Below are positions 16,761 to 23,009 of a stretch of 23,718 bases of DNA, in pieces. The DNA lies in NCBI GenBank assembly GCA_937941745.1, contig CALDGV010000769.1:1-23718 (forward strand). The letters are read 5' to 3'. The DNA is from an uncultured Prosthecobacter sp. (GTDB lineage: Bacteria > Verrucomicrobiota > Verrucomicrobiia > Verrucomicrobiales > Verrucomicrobiaceae). How positions within the stretch are numbered: the first letter of the stretch is position 1; each line of letters opens with the position of its first letter. The notes below the pieces were generated by a model. That model was not told the origin of the DNA. It did no database searches and saw only the letters and a list, made by a program, of their open reading frames with translations. The position numbers and the translations under genes are program-made.

Positions 16761-16778
16761 CGCAGGGGATGCCCTGCG
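16761..16778. other. 7-bp hairpin between the NYN gene and mdh
   Basis: CGCAGGG (16761-16767) pairs exactly with CCCTGCG (16772-16778) around a four-base loop. It lies 66 bases after the NYN stop codon and 30 bases before the mdh ATG, so it could terminate NYN transcription or sit in the mdh leader. There is no T-tract. TTGCCG at 16782-16777 overlaps it and is a possible mdh -35. Confidence 0.35.
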
Positions 16779-16843
16779 GCAAGGGGAAAGTCAGGTCATG
16801 GCCTCGGTTCCGATGCTTCCGGGCTGTTCCGGCGCCGCCAGGC

Positions 16844-17716
16844 TCATTCTCCCAGGGAGCCGGAGTCTTCGGCGGCGGAACGGATCTGGTAGTCGCCGGA
16901 CTTTTCGTCCTTGTGCAGCTTGATCAGGCCCCGTTTGCCAGCCGCCTCCACCAGCGCAGCAAAGGAGCGGAAGCCGTGGAAACGCTCGCTGAACTGCGGC
17001 AGCCGGCGTTTGATCGTCTGTTTCACATTCGAGCCCCACAGCGTCTGTTCGCCGCCGCGTTCTGCGATCATCGCATCCACCGTGGCCATGAAGATCTCGA
17101 CGGCCTTTTCGGGATCTCCACCGTTTTTGGCAGCCTCCGGCTCCGGAGCTGCAGTCTTGGCGGACTCGCCCTCGGCGGATGGAGTCCTGGCTGGAGCCGC
17201 CTTGGCTGTCCTTGGCAGGGCAGGCTTGCGCCGCTGCTGTTCGCGCACCAGGTCGTCGTAGAAGATGAACTCGTCGCAGTTGCTGATGAAGATGTCCCCG
17301 GTGGAGTTCTTCACCCCCACGCCGATGACCGTCTTGTTGTTCTCCCGCAGCTTGCTCACCAGGGGCGAAAAGTCGGAATCACCGCTGACGATCACGAAAG
17401 TGTCCACATGGGACTTCGTGTAGCAGAGGTCCAGCGCATCCACCACCATGCGGATGTCGGCGCTGTTCTTGCCTCCCTGGCGCACGTGCGGGATTTCGAT
17501 CATTTCAAAGGCGGCCTCATGCATCGCCTTCTTGTGCTCCCGGTAGCGCTCCCAGTCGCAGTAGGCCTTTTTCACCACGATGCTGCCCTTCACCAGCAGG
17601 CGTTCCAGCACCTTGCCCATGTCAAACTTGTCATACTTCGCCTCGCGCACCCCGATGGCCAGGTTCTCAAAGTCACAGAAAATGGCCATCGTGTGGGTGC
17701 GGTCCGCGTTTCTCAT
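16844..17716 (-). CDS. NYN-domain (PIN-like) RNase with C-terminal LOTUS/OST-HTH domain
   Basis: 290 residues from the ATG at 17716; an alternative ATG at 17689 gives 281. Residues 10-158 are a NYN domain with the acidic active-site set visible: DFEN (Asp15), [14 protein letters not shown] (Asp87 and Asp94) and [11 protein letters not shown] (Asp113 and Asp115). This is the metal-dependent nuclease pattern of the LabA/DUF88 type. Residues about 160-202 are an Ala/Pro/Glu-rich linker. Residues about 205-280 ([18 protein letters not shown]...[13 protein letters not shown]) resemble the LOTUS/OST-HTH RNA-binding winged helix. It is therefore probably a cytoplasmic RNA-targeting nuclease; the target is unknown. 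It is divergent from murC-murB and upstream of mdh. The candidate -35 (TTGACC, 17751-17746) supports the 17716 start. Confidence 0.87.
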   Translation of the reverse strand: MRNADRTHTMAIFCDFENLAIGVREAKYDKFDMGKVLERLLVKGSIVVKKAYCDWERYREHKKAMHEAAFEMIEIPHVRQGGKNSADIRMVVDALDLCYTKSHVDTFVIVSGDSDFSPLVSKLRENNKTVIGVGVKNSTGDIFISNCDEFIFYDDLVREQQRRKPALPRTAKAAPARTPSAEGESAKTAAPEPEAAKNGGDPEKAVEIFMATVDAMIAERGGEQTLWGSNVKQTIKRRLPQFSERFHGFRSFAALVEAAGKRGLIKLHKDEKSGDYQIRSAAEDSGSLGE

Positions 17717-17722
17717 GCCGCA

Positions 17723-17751
17723 CGAATCGGGGCGACGGCGGGCAGGGTCAA
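17723..17751 (-). promoter_or_regulatory. Candidate promoter of the NYN-LOTUS gene
   Basis: On the minus strand, TTGACC (17751-17746) is a good -35, 17 bases precede GATTCG (17728-17723), a poor -10, and the ATG follows 6 bases later. Confidence 0.33.
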
Positions 17752-17770
17752 GCATTGTCCGCTCGGCCCC

Positions 17771-17798
17771 TTGCCCCACACTCATCCGGCGCTACCAT
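17771..17798 (+). promoter_or_regulatory. Candidate promoter of murC-murB
   Basis: TTGCCC (17771-17776), a 16-base spacer, then TACCAT (17793-17798), a four-of-six match to the -10 consensus. The ATG at 17813 is 14 bases further on, giving a predicted leader of roughly 8 bases. It overlaps the divergent promoter region of the NYN gene. Confidence 0.4.
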
Positions 17799-17812
17799 CC
17801 GCGCCCTTTCCC

Positions 17813-20146
17813 ATGACCCACGCCGTCCTCAGCCTCCTCAAAGAAAGCCGTCACCCCATGCGCATTGACCTCATCGGCGTGGCGGGTTCGGGAATGAGCG
17901 GGCTGGCGCTGCTGCTGCTGGCTCTGGGGCACAAGGTGAGCGGTTCGGACAAGGCGACGACGGTGGAGACCGACCGGCTCCAGAAGCTGGGCCTGCAGTT
18001 CTTCCACGGGCATTCCGAGAAGGAGGTGGAGGACTGCGACATGGTCATCTACTCCAGCGCGATCAAGCCGGGCAACGTGGCTTATGAGGCGGCCTACAAG
18101 CAGGGCATCCCGCTGATCCGGCGCGCAGAGGCCCTGGCGGCGGTCATGGCGAACAAGAAGGGTGTCGTGGTGGGCGGCACCCACGGCAAGACAACCACGT
18201 CGGCCCTCACGGCCCATGTTTTGCGCCAGGGCGGGCTGAAGCCGAGCCACTATGTGGGGGCGGAAATTCCGATCCTCGGCTCCAACGCGCACTGGGATGC
18301 TGAAGGGGAGCTTTTTGTGGCTGAGGGCGATGAGAGCGATGGCACGATCGTGAACTTCCACCCTCAGCATGCCATCATCCTGAACATCGAGCCGGAGCAC
18401 CTGGACTTCTATGAGGGCATTGAGGCGATCAAAGCCGTGTTCCGCCAGCTTTTGAGCCAGACACCCGGCTTCTGGGTGCACTGCGCGGAAGATCCGGTGG
18501 CCCGCGAGGTCTGTGGCGGCTCGGAGAACTCGGTGAGCTATGGCTGGAGCTGCGAGCATGATTTCTCAGCCAAGATCCTGGCCATGAAGCCGGATCATTC
18601 GGACTTCGAGGTCTATCAAAAAGACCAGCTCCTGGGTGTGGCGACGCTGGGGATTCCTGGCAGGCACAATGTCTCCAATGCGCTGGCCGCGATCGCTCTG
18701 GCAACAAAGCTCGGCGTGGGCTTTGAAAGCATCCAGCACGCGCTGAAGAGCTTCCGTGGAGCACGCCGTAGGTTTGAAATCCGTCACAGCGGCGAGCGCT
18801 TCACCGTGGTCGATGACTACGGGCATCATCCGAGCGAAATCGCAGCCACACTGGCCACGGCCAAGGGCCTCCAGCCCAAGCGCATCGTCTGCGTCTTCCA
18901 GCCGCACCGCTACAGCCGCACGCAGCTTTTGAAAAAGGAGTTCGGTGCCAGCTTTGATGATGTGGACGAACTCTTCGTGACGGATGTCTATGCTGCGAGC
19001 GAGAAGCCGCTGCCCGGTGTGAGCGGCAACACCATCGTGGAGGAGGTGCGGGCCCATGATGAGGCGCGCGGCGTGGTGCGCCCGGCGGCAAGTTTTCAAT
19101 TCACGCCGACGATGCAGATGTCCCGCGACAAGGTGGGCAACGCCCTGCGGCCTGGTGACCTGCTGATCACCCTCGGCGCGGGCAATGTACATGAAGTCGG
19201 GCGCTGCATCGCCCGCGATCTGCCCGTGCTGGAAAAGCTGTGGGAGATCCTCGATGCCCATGGCGGCGGTGCGGCGCGGCTTTATGAGCCGATGAACCGC
19301 CACACGACCTTCCTGATCGGCGGTCCTGCGCAGTTCTGGGTGGAGCCGCGCACCGTGGCGGGCTTTGCCGAGGTGGTGAAGCACCTGCGCAGTGCCAGCG
19401 TGCCCATTCGTGTGATCGGCCGCGGCTCGAACCTGCTCGTCAAGGACGGCGGCATCCGCGGTGCGGTGATTCATCCGAGCAAGGGGGAGTTCGAAGAGGT
19501 GCGCGAGGAGAACGGCCGGCTCATCTGCGGTGTCGGCGCGCGCCTGAAGAAGATTGCCAGCGCAGCACGCAATGCGGGGATCGGCGGTCTCGAGTGGATG
19601 GAAGGCGTGCCTGGGAACCTCGGCGGCGCCATCCGCATGAACGCCGGGGCCATGGGCGTGGAGATGGCGGACAACCTCGTCAGCGTGCGCTTCATCGCCG
19701 CAGATGGTTCCATCCAGGAAAAGCCGCTGAGCGAGATCGAGCACCATTACCGCAGCATTCCTGAGTTTGAGGAGCGCTACATCGTCGGCGCGGTTTTGAA
19801 GGGCCGGCCTGCCCCAGTGGAGGACATTGATGCTGGTCTGAATGCCAGCCGCGTGAAGCGCCGCACCTCACAGCCTGTGGGTGCCAGTGCCGGCTGCATC
19901 TTCAAAAATCCGCAGCTTTGCGGCGCGGGAAAACTGGTGGATGACCTTGGCTTGAAGGGCCGCCGTGTTGGGAAAGCCGCCGTGTCCGGCATTCATGGCA
20001 ATTTCATCGTCAATGAAGGCGGCGCGACCGCCCGCGAGGTGCTGGACCTGATCGCTGAAATCAAGGAGGTGGCGCTGCGTGAGCGTGGCGTGAGCCTTGA
20101 AAACGAGGTGAAGGTGATCGGTGAAGACCAGCCGCTGCCCTTGTGA
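17813..20146 (+). CDS. murC-murB: MurC-MurB fusion: UDP-MurNAc-L-alanine ligase + UDP-GlcNAc-enolpyruvate reductase
   Basis: 777 residues in one frame; an internal ATG at 17860 would remove 15 residues. Residues about 16-470 are a complete MurC: GVAGSGMSG (22-30), ATP loop GGTHGKTTT (121-129), EGDESDGT (171-178), EPEHLDFY (193-200), GIPGRHN (280-286) and YGHHPSEI (336-343). Residues about 488-777 are a complete MurB: FAD-binding GRGSNLLVKDGG (536-547), GVPGNLGGAIRMNAGA (598-613), the active-site strand SAGCIFKNP (692-700) and the late Glu of NEVKVIG. MurB reduces UDP-GlcNAc-enolpyruvate to UDP-MurNAc, which MurC then joins to L-alanine, so the fusion couples consecutive steps of peptidoglycan precursor synthesis in the cytoplasm, in reverse order along the chain. 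The usual catalytic Ser of MurB is Cys695 here. It is convergent with menA, 6 bases away. Confidence 0.95.
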   Translation: MTHAVLSLLKESRHPMRIDLIGVAGSGMSGLALLLLALGHKVSGSDKATTVETDRLQKLGLQFFHGHSEKEVEDCDMVIYSSAIKPGNVAYEAAYKQGIPLIRRAEALAAVMANKKGVVVGGTHGKTTTSALTAHVLRQGGLKPSHYVGAEIPILGSNAHWDAEGELFVAEGDESDGTIVNFHPQHAIILNIEPEHLDFYEGIEAIKAVFRQLLSQTPGFWVHCAEDPVAREVCGGSENSVSYGWSCEHDFSAKILAMKPDHSDFEVYQKDQLLGVATLGIPGRHNVSNALAAIALATKLGVGFESIQHALKSFRGARRRFEIRHSGERFTVVDDYGHHPSEIAATLATAKGLQPKRIVCVFQPHRYSRTQLLKKEFGASFDDVDELFVTDVYAASEKPLPGVSGNTIVEEVRAHDEARGVVRPAASFQFTPTMQMSRDKVGNALRPGDLLITLGAGNVHEVGRCIARDLPVLEKLWEILDAHGGGAARLYEPMNRHTTFLIGGPAQFWVEPRTVAGFAEVVKHLRSASVPIRVIGRGSNLLVKDGGIRGAVIHPSKGEFEEVREENGRLICGVGARLKKIASAARNAGIGGLEWMEGVPGNLGGAIRMNAGAMGVEMADNLVSVRFIAADGSIQEKPLSEIEHHYRSIPEFEERYIVGAVLKGRPAPVEDIDAGLNASRVKRRTSQPVGASAGCIFKNPQLCGAGKLVDDLGLKGRRVGKAAVSGIHGNFIVNEGGATAREVLDLIAEIKEVALRERGVSLENEVKVIGEDQPLPL

Positions 20147-20152
20147 GGTGCT

Positions 20153-21034
20153 TCAGCCGTCCATCGCCGCGCAGAAGAGCGCAGCGAAGACCAGGAGCTG
20201 GGCGCCGCTGAGGGCCAGCAGTTTGTTGTAGGCCGGGCCGGGCGGCGTGGTCCACAGCTTCAGCAGGATGAAGCCGCCGAGCGGCAGGGCGGCGAGGGGC
20301 AGGGTGCACACACGGTTCAGGCCGGTTTCCCACCAGTAGAGCCCGAAGGCATAGGCGGCGAAGGTGAGCACTGTGATCTCCATGCGGGCAAAGGCTGCGC
20401 CAAAGCGCACGGCCAGGGTGCGTTTGCCCGTGCTGCGGTCTTCCTCCAGGTCTCGCAGGTTGTTGATGGCGATCAGCACGGTGCTCAGGCAGCCGATCTG
20501 CATTCCGCCCACCAGTCCGCCGACAAGCCATTCGCCTGTCTGCACAAACGCAGAGCCCATCACTGCCACCAGCCCGAAGAACAGGATCACAAACAGCTCC
20601 CCCAGGCCGCGGTAGGCCAGCGGAGCAGGGCCGCCGGTGTAGCCATAACAAAAATAGAGGGAGGGCAGGCCGATCGCCACGATGGGCAGGCCGCGTGCCG
20701 CGATCAATGGCAGCGAGAGCGCCGTGGCCACGCCCAGCATCAGGAATCCGGCCAGCATCACGCTGGCCGGGCTCACGACGCCTGCGGCGGTGATCCGGCG
20801 CGGGCCGATGCGGGCGGCCGTGTCCTTGCCCTGGCGGAAGTCGAGCGCGTCGTTGAACCAGTTCGTGGCGATCTGCAGCGCGATCGTGCTGCCCAGCGTG
20901 CACAGGAGCAGCGTGGTCAGAATCGGCTGGCCGCCCAGCCGTGAACCAATGAAGAAGCCGGCAAATACGGGCGCGACGGCTGCACCCAACGTCTTCGGGC
21001 GGGCTGCCTGGATCCAGTCAGAGAGCGAGGCCAT
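20153..21034 (-). CDS. menA: 1,4-dihydroxy-2-naphthoate polyprenyltransferase
   Basis: 293 residues, the normal MenA length, with about eight or nine membrane spans. The two Asp-rich motifs of the UbiA superfamily are present: NDALD (61-65) within NWFNDALDFRQGKD, and NNLRDLEED (191-199) followed by the MenA-typical RSTGKRTLAVRFG. It attaches a polyprenyl chain to 1,4-dihydroxy-2-naphthoate, giving demethylmenaquinone in the inner membrane. It is the last gene of the hisB-hisH-small membrane peptide-menA cluster, starting 12 bases after the peptide's stop codon. No Shine-Dalgarno is visible, so coupling to upstream translation is likely. It is convergent with murC-murB. Confidence 0.93.
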   Translation of the reverse strand: MASLSDWIQAARPKTLGAAVAPVFAGFFIGSRLGGQPILTTLLLCTLGSTIALQIATNWFNDALDFRQGKDTAARIGPRRITAAGVVSPASVMLAGFLMLGVATALSLPLIAARGLPIVAIGLPSLYFCYGYTGGPAPLAYRGLGELFVILFFGLVAVMGSAFVQTGEWLVGGLVGGMQIGCLSTVLIAINNLRDLEEDRSTGKRTLAVRFGAAFARMEITVLTFAAYAFGLYWWETGLNRVCTLPLAALPLGGFILLKLWTTPPGPAYNKLLALSGAQLLVFAALFCAAMDG

Positions 21035-21046
21035 GGCGTTCTGGGA

Positions 21047-21202
21047 TCAGGGCTCCGCCGTCACCGCCTGACGCACAAAACGCGTCTCCCGGGCCAGGAT
21101 GTAGAAGTAGCCAAAAACGCTTCCGCCAAGCAGCAGCAGGCCAACGAGGATCCAGAAGCCGGGGATGAGCGGCGGTCCGGAGCGTCGGCGGCGGCGTGAC
21201 AT
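21047..21202 (-). CDS. 51-residue single-span membrane peptide
   Basis: A short frame of 51 codons from ATG to TGA fits exactly between hisH (13 bases away) and menA (12 bases away) on the same strand. The peptide begins with a very basic MSRRRRRSGPP, followed by one hydrophobic helix at about 12-36 (LIPGFWILVGLLLLGGSVF...), then a short basic/polar tail (ARETRFVRQAVTAEP). By the positive-inside rule the N-terminus would be cytoplasmic. The arrangement, length and clean membrane helix argue for a real gene, but I recognise no family. It might assist MenA or simply ride in the operon. No Shine-Dalgarno is visible. Confidence 0.6.
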   Translation of the reverse strand: MSRRRRRSGPPLIPGFWILVGLLLLGGSVFGYFYILARETRFVRQAVTAEP

Positions 21203-21215
21203 GGCGTCGAGTTGT

Positions 21216-21842
21216 TCAGAGCTTCGTGGCCAGGTGCTCCACGCTGTTTTTCAGCAGCTTCAGGCCCGCCTCCTGGCTCTTTTCCGGGTGAAACTGCACC
21301 GCCATCAGCTTGTCCTTGGCGATGCCGGCAATGAAGGGCACGCCGTAGTCCGTGCGGCAGAGCGCCAGCGATTCATCCGCCACATCCGGGTAGTAGCTGT
21401 GCACAAAGTAGAGGTGCGCCGGGTTGGGCAGGTCCTTCCACCACGCCGGCTTGTCCTCCGCCCAGGCCACCTGGTTCCAGCCCATGTGCGGGATCTTCAG
21501 GCCGTGGGCGGCGTCAAACTTCCGGACCTTTCCTGGGGCCACACCGAGGCCTTCCACTCCAGGGCATTCCTCGCTGGATTCAAAGAGCAGCTGGTAGCCC
21601 AGGCAGATGCCCAGGTAGGGTTTTTCTGCCTTCAGCCAGGCGCGCAGCGGCTCCCACAGGCCGGTCTCCTTCAAGATGCGCACGCTGTCGCCAAAGGCAC
21701 CCTGGCCGGGAAAGACCAGGATGTCGATGTCGGCAAACTGTTCCGGCTTCGTGACCAGGGTGGCCGCATGGCCGATGGCCGCAAAGGCGTTCAGCACGCT
21801 GCGCAGGTTCCCCGCGCCATAGTCGAGCACTCCGAGCTTCAT
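21216..21842 (-). CDS. hisH: Imidazole glycerol phosphate synthase glutaminase subunit HisH
   Basis: 208 residues, a normal class-I glutamine amidotransferase subunit. The oxyanion and nucleophile segments are clear: VFPGQGAFGD (43-52) and LGICLGYQLLF (77-87) with Cys80. The His185/Glu187 part of the triad is in AVQFHPEKS. HisH releases ammonia from glutamine for HisF, which makes imidazole glycerol phosphate and AICAR. hisF and hisA are not in the window. It starts 3 bases after the hisB stop and has the only convincing Shine-Dalgarno in the window, within the end of hisB. Confidence 0.95.
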   Translation of the reverse strand: MKLGVLDYGAGNLRSVLNAFAAIGHAATLVTKPEQFADIDILVFPGQGAFGDSVRILKETGLWEPLRAWLKAEKPYLGICLGYQLLFESSEECPGVEGLGVAPGKVRKFDAAHGLKIPHMGWNQVAWAEDKPAWWKDLPNPAHLYFVHSYYPDVADESLALCRTDYGVPFIAGIAKDKLMAVQFHPEKSQEAGLKLLKNSVEHLATKL

Positions 21843-21845
21843 CGT

Positions 21846-22448
21846 TTAGAGGACCTCCTTCGTGCTGGGGATGCCGGTGACACGCGGATCATGCCGGGTG
21901 GCCATGTCCAGCGCTCGGGCCAGGCCCTTGAAGATGGCCTCCGCCATGTGGTGGGCATCCCGCCCGCGGCGGATCTCCACGTGCAGCGTGGCCAGCAGGC
22001 TCGAGGCAAAGGCGCGCAGGAATTCCTCCACCAGCTGGTAGCTGAAGCGGTTCACGCCGCCGATGGCCTCCACCCGCTCCGGTGCGTGGTAGCTCAGGAA
22101 GGCGCGGCCGCTCAGGTCCAGCGCCACCTCCGCCAGAGTCTCATCCATTGGCAGCAGCCAGAAGCCGTAGCGGGTGATGCCCGCCTTGTTCCCCAGCGCC
22201 TCGCGGAAGCACTGGCCCAGCACGATGCCGGTGTCCTCCACCGTGTGGTGGTAGTCCACTTCGATGTCACCCACGACCTTCACCTTCAGGTCAAACAGCC
22301 CGTGCCTGGCAAACAGCGTCAGCATGTGGTCAAAAAACGGGACGCCGGTGTCGATCTGCGACGTGCCGGAGCCATCGACGTTCAGCTCGATCTGAATGTC
22401 GGTCTCGGCCGTCTTGCGGTGCTGCTTCGCGGTGCGGGTGGTGGACAT
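21846..22448 (-). CDS. hisB: Imidazoleglycerol-phosphate dehydratase
   Basis: 200 residues, the monofunctional IGPD length (no fused histidinol phosphatase). The metal-binding motifs are present: FFDHML (38-43), the [11 protein letters not shown] segment (65-75), and the second-half repeats, with [20 protein letters not shown] at 160-179. It dehydrates imidazole glycerol phosphate to imidazole acetol phosphate, the step after HisF/HisH. The ATG at 22448 gives the expected [18 protein letters not shown] start; the frame is open further upstream but shares that DNA with the divergent dtd. It is the first gene of the hisB-hisH-small peptide-menA cluster and is preceded by the best promoter candidate in the window. 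Confidence 0.95.
   Translation of the reverse strand: MSTTRTAKQHRKTAETDIQIELNVDGSGTSQIDTGVPFFDHMLTLFARHGLFDLKVKVVGDIEVDYHHTVEDTGIVLGQCFREALGNKAGITRYGFWLLPMDETLAEVALDLSGRAFLSYHAPERVEAIGGVNRFSYQLVEEFLRAFASSLLATLHVEIRRGRDAHHMAEAIFKGLARALDMATRHDPRVTGIPSTKEVL
21853..21860 (-). promoter_or_regulatory. Shine-Dalgarno of hisH inside the hisB 3' end
   Basis: AAGGAGGT on the minus strand, 10 bases before the hisH ATG. It encodes the last residues (Lys-Glu-Val) of HisB. It is the only full anti-16S match seen before any start codon here. Confidence 0.75.
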
Positions 22449-22457
22449 GGAGCTGGC

Positions 22458-22486
22458 ACTAAACCCGCGATGCGCCGTCCGGTCAA
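22458..22486 (-). promoter_or_regulatory. Candidate promoter of the hisB-hisH-menA cluster
   Basis: TTGACC (22486-22481 on the minus strand, 5 of 6 to consensus), exactly 17 bases, then TTTAGT (22463-22458, 4 of 6). The hisB ATG is 9 bases after the -10, so the predicted transcript has only a few bases of leader. There is no room for a his-leader attenuator. Confidence 0.5.
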
Positions 22487-22510
22487 CGCAGGGATGCCTG
22501 CCACACCCTC

Positions 22511-22540
22511 TTGACGCGCCCCCTCCCTCCGGGGCATCTC
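22511..22540 (+). promoter_or_regulatory. Possible -35 for dtd
   Basis: TTGACG at 22511-22516 begins 43 bases before the dtd ATG, in the same relative place as other -35 elements here. The best -10, CATCTC (22535-22540) after 18 bases, is poor. Confidence 0.22.
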
Positions 22541-22553
22541 CTGCCTTCATCTC

Positions 22554-23006
22554 ATGCGCGCCCTCATCCAACGATCCCTCCAGGCCTCCGTCACCATCGC
22601 CGGCGAGGTCACTGGCAGCATCTCTCACGGCCTCGTCGTCCTCCTCGGCATTGAGCACGAGGATGCCGCGGAGGATGCCGACTGGCTCGCCGCCAAGATC
22701 GCCCAGATGCGCATCTTTGGCGATGCCGAGGGCAAGATGAACCTCAGCGTCAAGGAGGTGGGCGGTGGCGTCCTCGTCGTCAGCCAGTTCACCCTCCACG
22801 CCAGCACCAAAAAAGGAAACCGCCCCAGCTTCATCCGTGCCGCCCGGCCCGAGCACGCCATCCCGCTTTATCAGCACTTCATCCGCTCCCTGGAAAATGA
22901 GCTCGCCGCCCCGGTGGCGTGCGGCCGTTTCGGGGCCGACATGCAGGTGGCCCTCGTGAACGACGGCCCCGTCACCATCTGGATGGATTCCCGCGCCCGG
23001 GAGTGA
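22554..23006 (+). CDS. dtd: D-aminoacyl-tRNA deacylase
   Basis: 150 residues, close to the E. coli enzyme (about 145) and similar along its whole length ([19 protein letters not shown] at the N-terminus, [12 protein letters not shown] at 53-64). The two active-site signatures are intact: SQFTLHA (77-83) and NDGPVTIW (136-143) with the cross-subunit Gly-cisPro at 138-139. It hydrolyses D-aminoacyl- and glycyl-mischarged tRNAs in the cytoplasm. It is divergent from hisB with a 105-base gap, and convergent with the coiled-coil gene, 3 bases away. No Shine-Dalgarno is seen. Confidence 0.95.
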   Translation: MRALIQRSLQASVTIAGEVTGSISHGLVVLLGIEHEDAAEDADWLAAKIAQMRIFGDAEGKMNLSVKEVGGGVLVVSQFTLHASTKKGNRPSFIRAARPEHAIPLYQHFIRSLENELAAPVACGRFGADMQVALVNDGPVTIWMDSRARE

Positions 23007-23009
23007 GCC

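Noticed and set aside
16712..17812. Long in-frame extension upstream of murC-murB
   Set aside because: It runs antisense through the NYN-LOTUS gene and the mdh start; MurC similarity begins only after 17813.
18566..19747. 393-codon minus-strand frame opposite murC-murB
   Set aside because: Mirror frame; His/Ala/Arg-rich with no family features.
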